Assembly: GCA_017165825.1 (NCBI GenBank) | Contig: CM029384.1 | Span: forward strand, 21,266,529 to 21,330,528 | From: Hepsetus odoe | Lineage: Eukaryota; Chordata; Actinopteri; Characiformes; Hepsetidae | Direction: 5' to 3' | Length of the DNA: 64,000 bases | Shown here: positions 11,985-22,100 of the stretch, piece by piece | How positions within the stretch are numbered: position 1 is the stretch's first letter | Layout of the letters: each line of letters opens with the position of its first letter | Notes under the pieces: model-generated | The model's input: the letters and a program-made list of their open reading frames with translations, nothing else | Databases searched by the model: none | Told to the model about the DNA's origin: nothing | Made by a program: the position numbers and the translations under genes

Positions 11985-13398
11985 CAGCCACTAGGGATGG
12001 AAGGGTTGTAAAGCCAGGTGTAATGGAGGAGGGTTTAAATTGTTCTGCCATGATATGGATGGAAGGACGAATGGGGTAGGTGTTATCCTGAAAGAAGAGA
12101 ATGTGAAGAGTGTTTTGGAGGTTAAGAGTCTGTAGCTGGAAGTTGAAGGTGTGATAATGAATGTTGTTAGTCCTTATGCCCCACAAGTTGGCTGTGAGAT
12201 GGAGGAGAAAGAAGAATTCTGAAGTGAGTCAGATGAAGTGATAGAGAGGGGAGAGAGTGGTGATTTGTGCAGACTTTAATAGACATGTTAGTGACAGGGG
12301 AAAGTGTAGCTAAACAGCATAGGATGGTGGTCTGTAGGATGACCTTGGAAGTCAAGAAGAGGAGGAACATGAGAGCAGATTTGAGGATCAAGTGGTGGAA
12401 ACTGAAGCAGGAAGACTGCAAGGTGCAATACAGACAGCAGTTAACACGGGCACTGGGAGATGTTGAAGAGCTACCGGATTTCTGGGAAACTGCTGCAAAA
12501 GAGGTAATGGAGGCACCTAGAAAGGTACTTGGTGTGACATCTGGAAAGAAGAAGGTGAATAAGGAAATCTGGTGGTGGAACCCAGAGGTCCAGGAGTGTA
12601 TACAGAAGGAGACGCAAGCAAAAAAGAAGATGGACAGTCAGAGAGATGAAGAAAGTAGACAGGAGTACAAGGAGATGAACCAAAGGGCGAAGAATACAGT
12701 GGCAAAGATAAGATGTTTGGGGAATTGTATGAGAGGTTGGACAGTAAAGAGGGAGAAAAGGACCTTTACCGATTGGCTAGACAGAGAGACAGATCTGGGA
12801 AAGATGTGCAGCAGGTCAGGACGATTAAAGACAGAAATGGAAACGTACTCACAGGTGAACAGAGCGTGTTGAGCAGATGGAAGGAGTACTCTGAGGAGCT
12901 GATGAATGAAGAAAATGAGAGAGAGAGAAGATTGGATTATGTGAGAAGAGTGAACCAGGAAGTGCAGCAAATTAGCAAGATGGAAGTAAGGGCAGCGATG
13001 AAGAGGATGAAGAATGGAAAGGCTGTTATTCCGGATGACATACTGGTGGAAGCATGGAGGTGTTTAGGAGAGCTGGCAGTTGAGTTTCTGACCAGACTGT
13101 TTAACCCATCTTGGAAAGTGAGAGGATGCCTGAGGAGTGGAGACAATGTGTACTGGTACCGGTTTTCAAGAATAGGGATGATGCTGTAGTAACTACAGAG
13201 GGATAAAGTTGATCAGCCACAGCATGAAGTTATGGGAAAGAGTCGTGGAAGTTAGGTTAAGAAACGAGGTGACGATTAGTGAGCAGCAGTATGGTTTCAT
13301 GCCAAGAAAGAGCACTACAGATACAATGTTGATGGAGAAGTACAGAGAAGATCAGAAGGAGTTGCATTGTGCCATTCTGCATTGTCCAGGGAACAACA
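11985..13398 (+). mobile_element. LINE fragment: endonuclease end plus first half of reverse transcriptase
   Basis: This is the longest LINE piece in the window. From 12000 there are endonuclease-like residues (NVVSPYAPQVGCEMEEKEEF near 12155). Open frames at 12267-12872, 12713-13189 and 13209-13403 then carry the linker and the start of reverse transcriptase: the first contains KEIWWWNPEVQECIQKE, the second KMEVRAAMKRMKNGKAVIPD and the third SEQQYGFMPRKSTTDTM. The three frames are consecutive parts of one ORF broken by frameshifts. The copy stops before the catalytic YADD-type region. It belongs to the family at 2995, 4556 and 34255. Confidence 0.9.
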
Positions 13399-13769
13399 AT
13401 TGACCTTCCATTTCTGAGATGCTCCGAATAAGTCATATGAATACTACAATTTGTCAAAGTCACTCAGGTCTTTAAACTTGAAAAGATCAACTTAAGATCT
13501 ACATTTAATTTGATGTCTAAGAAAAGTAGTTGTTTCTTAAACTGTGGTAGTTCAACTAAATGAAGGCAGAAGAAAGAAAATAGAACAACTGTGCTGGATC
13601 AATCTCAACATTGTGGGTTTGAAAGAATGTGCAGCTAATCCAGAAGTTAAAAAAACTCTGACGCTAGACACTTGAGTTAATTAGTAAGGTTTTATGGACT
13701 GTAATTTGTGAATCCTTGAATAGTGGGAAGCCAATTGAATGATTTAGACAAAATAATACACTTGCTAAG
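13399..13769. other. Non-coding, no feature recognised
   Basis: Short spacer between the LINE and the Tc1 remnant; no element or gene recognised. Confidence 0.4.
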
Positions 13770-14760
13770 TTATTTTTCATTTATTTATTAGGGAAAAAGG
13801 TCCCGTATTACTTATCTGTGAATGGAAAAGTTATGTGAACCTTTGATTTCATCTAGTTGGAAACATTTGTGCCACAATAACTGCTACTAATGCTTCCAAT
13901 AGTACTACCACCACAGCATTTCAAAGATGGGTTCTTTCTTTCCAGCATACTGTTTAGGGACTAGGCTACATGATCAAAGGGTCATGGGTTCAAAACCAAT
14001 GGGTTACCCTGGGGCACCCTTGAGCAAGATAATGTCACTATCACTGCTCCTTGGGCCCTGGATATGACTGCCAACTGCTCTGCTTCGTGTGATGGTTTAA
14101 ATGCAGAAAAGCATTTTGTTGTGGTTAACTGTGCTTTGTTCACAATGACAAAACAGTCACTTTCACTTCTTTTTAATTTGGTATCCTTCACATTTTCTGT
14201 CTCATCCACAATATCTTTTTCCAATCTTTAGTACACTGTAGACATCAGTGCACATTATGAAGAGCAATGATTTTCTCCTAGCAACCCTGTATTCTCCTGA
14301 TGGTGGATCTCAGTGTGTTCACCTCATGGTGGACTCATGAACATGCACATTAGCCAACGTGATTGGGTCCTTTGGCTGCTTAGACGTTTTTCTACATTCC
14401 TTTGTGACTTTGAAGACTATTTACATACCTTGCTCTCAAACCATCTCTCCTCGAGGGGTAAAAATAGTTTTGAATTTCCCCTGTTTGTACATAATCTGTT
14501 TTGGTTATTGATTGTTTAAAGAAAATTTTGTATCCATGTCCAGCCTCTCCATCTCCTTTGTGCCCTGATCCACTTCCAAAACATGTGTCATGTAGGTCAG
14601 ACTTGGGTAGATCCCTGTTCTTGAAATAAAACAGGGAGCCCATTCACACCTGATGGACATCATGTTGATCGAAACCTAAATTGCCAAGTATAATATTTGA
14701 ATATCATTTGTTATTTGACTTCTGTGAAAATCTGATGTCAGAAAAGCATGGTACTATGGC
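13770..14760 (-). mobile_element. Tc1-like transposon remnant with a nested SINE
   Basis: The outer segments read as the antisense of a fish Tc1-like element. The right part has 'ggtggactcatgaacatgca', 'tttgaatttcccctgtttgt' and 'gatccctgttcttgaaataa' in the usual order, and the left part keeps an end with 'gttatgtgaacctttgattt'. A SINE at 13945-14169 interrupts it. All frames are broken. Family assignment is from recalled fish repeats, not from a search. Confidence 0.65.
13945..14169 (+). mobile_element. tRNA-derived SINE, 5'-truncated, inside a Tc1 remnant
   Basis: It begins in the head (tttagggactaggct), keeps the B box (catgggttcaaaacc), the 'cacccttgagcaagata' block and the tail cacaatgacaaaacagtcac followed by tttcactt. 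The missing 5' end suggests truncation on insertion or later loss. Confidence 0.8.
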
Positions 14761-16496
14761 AACACTCTTATACTTTTTCCAGGCTGAAGTACTATTTTAT
14801 GGCTCTCCGGTTCCAGATGCACCTCAGCAATGAATAATAAGATGTCCATGTAATTTGCAATGTCTGTATGTGACGGCTGAGTTTTGTTGCTAGGCAAAGT
14901 TCCATCTAATTTGTTGTTTAATGCAGACCAAGTCTTTGACCTTTTTTAACAGTAGCACGTACCGATTATATATCGATTTTTATAGTTTAATAATGTTGCT
15001 TTAACAACTTTACATACTAATGATTTAACTAATAAGCAAAATCTACATTTTTTGTCACTTCTCACTGAAGTCATAGTTCACCATTACATCAATTACACAT
15101 ATTTACACTTCCCCAGATGTAATTGGTCATGTTTGGAGTCCAAATTTTGCTGTTTTGGTGAGGTTAACATACTACAAACAGCACAGTCACAAATAGTTTC
15201 CATTAATACATTCCCAAAACTTTTCTCAACTCACTCACAACACTTACAGCTAATGTGGTGCAGACATGTGGATGTGGTTTAGAGTGTAGTGTGACTTTAC
15301 TGTGTACCTGGATAAACTTTTTTTATTATTATTAATTTTTTTACAAACCACCTTAGGGGTATGCATGTTAAAATCTAGAATCAAAGCTCAAAGATACGAG
15401 ATTCTGATCAAAGATCCATCCTCTCGCTCTATCCCTGTGTGGATACTGTGACAAGTCATATTTGCCTTAAAGCATATAAATGAATCTTAATGAGAAATAA
15501 ATGAAAATTCAGGCTGTGAGTGAGGTTTAGGGTTTGGGGGATACATTTTTATGGAAAGGCTTTGGACGGCAAACATGTCTTAGATTATTCATTACATTTG
15601 GTAGACGATTTCAATTAGATTGTTAGCCAAATTGTTCCTTTAATGCATAAATATTACAAAATTAAGATTAATAAGTATAGCAGAAATGTTACATCATGAT
15701 ACCTGTAGATATTTTCATGGTGCCAGATCTAAACTTGAGAAGGGCCGCTATGAATAACCATTTCTATTCCCTGTTTTTCACATCGCGAGGCACTAAATGC
15801 CCTTATGGAGGTGTATTTGTGCTTTTGAGCACCATGCAGTTGAGCAGTGTTCTATCCTGACGATGTTAAAGGTATGCTCAGAAACGCAAGGGTGCTGTTA
15901 TATGGCAATTTATCATTCCAAATACTGCCCACCAATAGAAAAAACTGATATGAGTAATAACACAATAAAAAAAATGAAAATATGAAAATAAAATACACAT
16001 AAAAACAAAATATACTGTATAAATCAGATGAGAACTAATGCTGCTCCAGCAGCAGCCTGCTTTCTAAGATTTTTTGTGCTTTTGATCCAGTTTATTTCTC
16101 ATGAAGTACGCTAAAGTATATTGATTGTAAGAATAAGGTGGTTGAGAGGTCATTTTCCCCAATCAGAATTTCTCATTTACAATTTTTTCATAACTGTATT
16201 TAATGAGAAGCCCCAGTGCCACTAATGATGCACTGAACTGAAAAGGATGAATAAGCATATACTTTAAAGCTCCCAGTATTAGCATTACTGTATTCCTTTC
16301 ATTATTCTTAATCACTTACAACAGCAAGATCTTACTTAGTATCTGCCTTTGTGAATTGGTGAAGTTTCCTCCAGTTAGAAAAGGGTTCATGAATGGCCAG
16401 CACTGGTTTTGAACTGCAAAGGAAGACAGAGTAATAGAATAATGTGCGGAGTGTTCAGATTATAAGATACTGTTACACTAAAGTAAAGTGACTTAC
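14761..16496. other. tmem114 intron 1 side; no further exon recognised
   Basis: On the minus strand this follows the tmem114 exon 1 donor (GTAAGT, complement of 16491-16496). I found no acceptor followed by claudin-like transmembrane coding sequence here or farther left, so intron 1 may exceed 16 kb. No clear mobile element is present. Confidence 0.45.
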
Positions 16497-16674
16497 AGTT
16501 GCAGCTCCTCCACAGTCCTGAATGTGAGCTGAGAGACACTGAAGAATTGTTGTCCCTCTTTGAGGTGTCTATGATGTACCAGAAGTCAGTCCCAATTGCC
16601 AAAACCAGACAGACGAAGCTGATGACCCCGAAAAAGGCCACGATAAAAGCCAGGCTGCTTAACGTGAGCTTCAT
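16497..16674 (-). CDS. tmem114: TMEM114, first coding exon (partial gene)
   Basis: This exon encodes the first 59 residues plus one base of a claudin/PMP22-superfamily membrane protein. A hydrophobic helix (about residues 4-28) is followed by AIGTDFWYIIDT, a phrase characteristic of TMEM114, then an NSS glycosylation site and SSHSGLWRSCN, the claudin-type GLW-C motif of the first extracellular loop. The exon ends at a consensus GTAAGT donor. I chose the ATG at 16672-16674 because it has A at -3 and gives the family's usual N-terminus; an in-frame ATG at 16720-16722 would add 16 residues in a weaker context. Three or so further exons are expected at lower coordinates and were not found. TMEM114 is a glycosylated surface protein linked in mammals to lens development. 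Its position next to mettl22 and abat matches human 16p13.2, which supports the call over its paralogue TMEM235. Confidence 0.88.
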
Positions 16675-16761
16675 CTTGAGCGTACAAGTCTCCTCTGTGC
16701 CTCCAGACAGAGTTGTGCACATCAGAGAGTGGATTGGCTCTGTGCCTGTTTGAATAGTAGG

Positions 16762-16765
<4 letters not shown>

Positions 16766-16794
<29 letters not shown>
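16766..16794. repeat. Homopolymer T run
   Basis: About 29 consecutive T residues (A on the tmem114 sense strand), lying roughly 90 bases upstream of the tmem114 start codon. It is probably length-variable and may sit in the 5' untranslated or promoter region. Confidence 0.9.
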
Positions 16795-16796
<2 letters not shown>

Positions 16797-16807
16797 AATG
16801 TGCTCAA

Positions 16808-17639
16808 TTTTACAGGAGGGGGCAGTGATCCACTTTCTCAGCCCTACAAATAGTATGCTGTCTCTGATATTAAGAATTTATAATGTTTAAGAAAATATAT
16901 ATTTTAATTATTTTAATATTATTTATTTTAATACTGTTTACCAAAAAAAGTCTACAATAATTTTGTGAAGTAGTTAAGATGCACATACTGTAGTTGTGCA
17001 GAAAGCACTGTGCTTTATTACTAAAGTTAGGTAGACAGAAATAACATATAAGGTTGAGACAATAATGTTTGGGCATGTTCAGAGTGATGAGAACAGACAG
17101 CGAGAGAGTCATTCACAGGCCTGACTGCCTGTGGTAAGAAGCTTTTTGTCAGTGTTGTCTTCCTGGACCTCATAATTCTCAAGTGTTTGAAGGGGAAGAA
17201 GTTTGAGGCTGTGGTGGGGATGTGTGCTGTCTGCAATAATGGTTTGGGCTCTCTTGGTGATGCTGGTGCCCTGCAACTTTTATAAAGATAAAAAATAAAT
17301 AAAATACTGCTATTGCTATTAAAACAAAAATGATTTTATATTACAGGTATAAAATATGAATTATTATATTTAATAGTAGTAGTAGTGGTATTAGTAGTAG
17401 TTGTAATGTTTCCCATACACAAATCCCAATGCTCATCAATTAATCTGCGGAGGAATTATAATAATGATCAGAATATTAAGACGAAGAAGGATCTCAGTAA
17501 TATTTAATATAATCTTTTACACTTTCTTTCCTTTAAGGGTAATGTGACTGGCTGTATCTATACCTCTCCAGCTAAGGAGGACGTGCCATTGTTTAATCAT
17601 ATGATTTTATGACTATCAGATTTCTGTTTCAGATTTAAA
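16808..17639. other. Spacer between tmem114 and mettl22 first exons
   Basis: Apart from the LINE tail remnant at 17030-17270 the spacer is AT-rich, with a trinucleotide-like stretch (tagtagtagtggtattagta) near 17380. Transcription would start in opposite directions from its two ends. No further gene is seen. Confidence 0.45.
17030..17270 (-). mobile_element. LINE remnant, reverse-transcriptase C-terminus
   Basis: The minus-strand frame at 17027-17236 reads ASNFFPFKHLRIMRSRKTTL followed by KSFLPQAVRPVNDS. That matches the 'F-N-SFFP-A-R-LN' ending common to CR1/Rex1/L2-type reverse transcriptases. On the plus strand the phrase 'ggcctgactgcctgtggtaa' followed by gaagctttttgtcag is a common fish repeat. 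Only this short part remains. Confidence 0.55.
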
Positions 17640-17766
17640 CTCCTTCATGTGGAACCTTGCTGCGGACCTTCGGGACCCACCCGGTCATTTTATCCGGTCG
17701 CACCCGGGTTTGTGGCTAAGCTAGCTCGTTTTCAGAGTGTCTGGAAGAAGCAGCGGTGAATTAAAG
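17600..17766 (+). promoter_or_regulatory. mettl22: Probable mettl22 promoter and non-coding first exon
   Basis: A GC- and CpG-richer patch (17655-17750) stands out from AT-rich surroundings and ends in gaattaaag followed by a GT at 17767-17768. A matching acceptor (taatcccag) lies at 18964, 35 bases before the mettl22 start codon. This fits a 5' untranslated exon spliced to the first coding exon. The donor (gtactg) is weak and the transcription start cannot be read from sequence, so the boundaries are inferred. Confidence 0.5.
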
Positions 17767-18964
17767 GTACTGAATTCACAACAAATATAAAAAACAATAA
17801 AAACAATGGAGGACCACATTTACTGACCCTTTTCACCAGCAAGTTTTTTTCTCCTGAAGCCTTAAGTGACCCGTGGCGTGCTGTCAAATGTGGCTAACCC
17901 GGAGAGCAGGTTGTTTATAAGGGCGTGAAGGTTATTAAAGTAAACGTGTAATTGTTTCAGTCAAATATTTCAGTAAAAGCAGCTGGCAGCAACAATCTGG
18001 AGTACAAAAACTGTCCAAATGCTCTTCAAGAACACAGTGGGTCTGCTGTTGGTTTGGCCCCTCCACTAAAAATAGTTAGAAATTAAGATTTGAAGGCATT
18101 CAGAAAATATCCAGCACCTTAAATGATCTAATTGTAGAGTCACATGTCAGGCAGACAAAATGAAAATGAGTTTAAAAAAAAAAAAAAAAAAAAGAAATTT
18201 TCAGCTAAATGCTGTAAATGGGAATGTAAAATGAGTAGGAAGTTCTATTTTACTGTTTAATAAACATAACTGATCACAGTCTCAGCTGTGGTGATAAGAA
18301 GAACATCCAAAATGTTGAAAAGCTCACAGAAAGTCCCTGGAGTGTTCTGAATATTTTGATTCTCAACTAAAATGAAAAGTGAAAAATTATATTTAGATTT
18401 GGCCATTTCATCGTCTTGGTTAAGTATTTTGGTCTTTTTGACTCGTTGTGGCAACGAGTGGTTTGTTTAAAAACATATGCATCACTGGTAGTTATCACCG
18501 CTGTTAAGAAATTAACGTCTACCACAACTCATTAAACCATTTAAACCGAGTGGTTTAAAGTGGAATGAATTATGCAGAACCTGAATAAGCGAGTTGGCCT
18601 CTTGTTCATGATCGTGGATGCTAACTAGTGATATCCAGGTATCATTTTCTATTATTTTCTCTGCTGTTGTGTTTTAAAAGATTTAGATTCAGCTGTGAAT
18701 CAAATCAGATCGGTGGGACCTAGTTTTGAAGAAAAAAGATACAAAATCTGAATTTTTCCTATATGCTGGATATTTTATTTTTTGCAGTTTGAAACAGTCT
18801 CAAAGTCTCAAACCAAATCAAACCCTTTCTAGTGATGTTTGAAGCTTCAAACATTATCAGTGATGCTTGTTGTTTGATGAACAAGCTGGTTAGAATGATA
18901 CCAAATGTCTTTTTGTTTTATAATACATTGTTTTTTAGTGTGTGTGTAATTTGCTTAATCCCAG
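17767..18964 (+). other. Probable mettl22 5' leader intron
   Basis: No gene is seen. It holds an A-rich run (18173-18193) and ordinary AT-rich sequence. Its status as an intron depends on the inferred non-coding first exon. Confidence 0.45.
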
Positions 18965-19105
18965 GAGCAATGCGATAGATAGGACATGCAGGGGTGGCCA
19001 TGGACCAGGTCACCTTCCAAAGTGACATTGTGCTCTCAGACGTGCACCTTTGGCTTCCAAATGCCCGTCATCTTATGGCTCGACTCAATAGTGTAGGACA
19101 ACCAG
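18965..19105 (+). CDS. mettl22: mettl22 coding exon 1 (coding from 19000)
   Basis: Following acceptor cccag at 18964, this exon has 35 bases of leader and then codes MDQVTFQSDIVLSDVHLWLP, close to the start of vertebrate METTL22. It ends in phase 1 at a consensus donor (gtaagg). The 5' boundary is inferred from the splice signal. Confidence 0.88.
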
Positions 19106-22100
19106 GTAAGGGCAGAGGTGAGGTTTATTGTCTGATCATGTGTCATCCTTGTACAGATCATTGATTTGATGATTCTGTGATTAAACACCACACTGGAAAG
19201 ATCAAATGCATTTCTATTCTTCTTCAACTTAATATGAAAATGATTAAAGGACAAGGTTGCACTTTGGGGAATGCAGTTACAATAGGTGTTGGTTTGGCTC
19301 AGCTGTATTATAATCTTAACCATCTTAGGTCTTAAAGGGATTGTTAGCCTTCTAAATTATGCTAAATTTATTTTAAATCCTAAATGCTGTAAACATACTT
19401 GATCATGTCATTATTTGGTTTACAATTATTGCTTAATTTTCACTCACTTAAACTGTAAATTATGCTGTTATTTTTAAATTAAAGTAACCCCATTTCATTA
19501 CTTTTGGGAAAATGTCAAGGCTAGACATTATTTAGCCCAAGTACAATTTGTCAGGCTGACAACCTGTCTTTAATACAGAGTGATTTCTAGCAGGATTACA
19601 GTAAAATCTTTCTCAAAAGACTGATTTTCATGTCCGTGGTCCTTTCTGTGAATTAAACATATACTCTTTATGGAACTTCATTTAATTCAGTCGTTACTGT
19701 TACAATAATGCTAATTTCTCCCAGCATCTATGTTGTTTATTTGCCAAGCTAATAGTGGGGTTCATTCGATTTTCCTCACCTTCACTAGCTCTTATAACAG
19801 TTCAGCCTTTAACCCGTGCATTTCAGGTTTGTAAAACATTCAAGAAGCACATTCTTTGCTTTGTATCTTTGAGTAGTTAAGTAAATATTGTCACGTCTTA
19901 GTGAGGCAGCCTGTCTCATCTTCTTCAATGATGGGGCAATATATGGTAAGTGTTTAGAGACTAGGTCCCATGATTGGAACATCATGGGTTTGAATCCCAG
20001 ACCAGTAGGTTGCCCTGAGAGACCCTTGAGTAAGACACCATTCCCAACACTGCTCCCTGGGCTTTGGTTATGGCTGCACTGTGTGATGGGTAAAATGTAA
20101 AAGAGAGAATTTTGTTGTGGTTCCCTGTGTGCTGTGCTGTGTAGTACTGTCATGGCTTGGATACCATGAAAGAAGTGGGCAAAATCAAAATAAAGCAATG
20201 TGAACTCGTGTTCAGTTCATCAAATACATTGCCTAAATGTCACTAAATGCTACATGTGTTGAATGCTGCAAATTATTCCATTAGGGTATACCAGTATAAA
20301 TTGAAATGTAAAAGTGTGTCATTGAAAAGTCATTTGCATGATCACTGTCCTTGGGATATTTAGTTCATTAGCTTTGTGCATCGACCAGATGTAAACTGCT
20401 AATAGAAATGACCTCTTCTATCACCTCTCAGAAAAAGCCTCTTGCCTCCCCTGCACGTCACTTTCAGGTTACCCTACTGCAATGGTAATGAGTGTTATAG
20501 GACTTGTTAAATTAGGTGTGTTCTTCTTTATATCCCACCAGAGCTGCCTTCTACTAGGGAAAAAGTGCTCCGCTGCATTGGACCCCTGCACACAAATGAA
20601 GCCTGCACATTACACTCAAATATTCAAATAATCTCTCCCTCCTGTAACATGTTGTGTAGATAAGCAGGTCATGAGCCAAATCAGAAATGACTCCCAGATA
20701 ATGGCTTTTATCACCTACTGTCTCTCAATCTTCCAGTCTTGTGTTTTGCTCTGCGAATTCTGTCTCACACCTCTGCCCTGCCGAGGGCTCGCCTTGTTTG
20801 CTTTTTTGCACGGACCATTTCATACCCTTGGATAAGTTGCGGCAGACTGATATGAACGGAAATCAACAAATCGAAAAAAAAAACTGCAACAGTGGCCAGA
20901 TGCCATGTTTTTGAAAACTCTCACCTATCCAGTCAAGAGTGTGTGGCTGATTCCACGTATTCCATGTAATAAGTCTGGGGGTTGGGCTTTTATTAATGGC
21001 AAAAAGTCTTCTCTCCTCTGGCTGGAAAGTGATAATAGAGTGTATCGTCAGGGTCAGGCTGTCAAAAAAAATCCACAATGGCTTGGACGAATAAGGCTGC
21101 ACTCGGACACTGCAAGAGGACTGTTAATCGTAATAAGGGATTACTGAGCACTACAGATGGATCAAACCTTTTTTTTTTTTCCTGCAAGACATAATGATAT
21201 ATCTTCATTCAATATTTGTGCTATGATGGCGTGTAGTCATTTAGCATTAAAATTAGCGCGCTGCTTTTCTCCATTTCATGTGGATTTTGTAGGTTAATCT
21301 CATGAATCTGGCTCATGAGCTTCATGTTTTCTTCTTGGTAAAAATATTGAGCACAAAAAATATCTGAAAACAAAAATCCATCCATCCATCATCTGAGCTG
21401 CATATCCAACAGGGTGGTGGGTAGCTGGTGCCTGTACCAGCTCGAAAGGTGCAGAAACACCCTCACTCAGGGCAGACAGAAACGGAAAATGCCACCCTGG
21501 CTCGGAATCACACCCAGAACCTTCTTGCTTTGAGGCGGCAGCTTGAACCATTGCACCCATTCAACCAACATGTCATATATCACCCAATAGTCAAATATAA
21601 TCTATACACATCTCACAGCTAGCAGCTCCGCACAACAGACTCCTTACGTTAACTATCCTAACGGTTTTAGCGCCAGTTGCAGTTTAAATAGGTTTGAACT
21701 CATCTGAATTGCCTTATGAACAGCCTTTCCTGATAATTAATAAGGGCACTGGCTTTTGCGATCAGAAGCAACGTTTTCAGCAGATGTAACTGAATTCAAG
21801 CTTTGATAAAAAGCTCTTTGTGAAATAAAAGCGTGGTCGCCCCCCCGTTCACTGACAGCTATAGATCATACAAGCACAAGTCACTCTTAGAAGAACAAAG
21901 CCCGGTTTTAGCATGCACATCATTAACCCTGCAGATCAAGTGACCTTTAGAACATTAGACCAAGACTGAAGCGGTTTCTTCTTCTCTGATTTCTGACAAA
22001 GGTGTCTCATGGAGCATCTGTGTTTGAGAAGTGAGGTGCATTGTTTTGTCCATCCACCTTGCTGTGAGACTCTCACATGCCCTTCAGTTAATAGAGCCTT

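Noticed and set aside
12471..13146. Minus-strand frames of 62-110 codons
   Set aside because: Antisense shadows of the LINE coding sequence.
16675..16722. Upstream in-frame ATG for TMEM114
   Set aside because: Weaker start context and a Cys/Thr/Glu-rich extension not typical of the family; the ATG at 16674 fits better.
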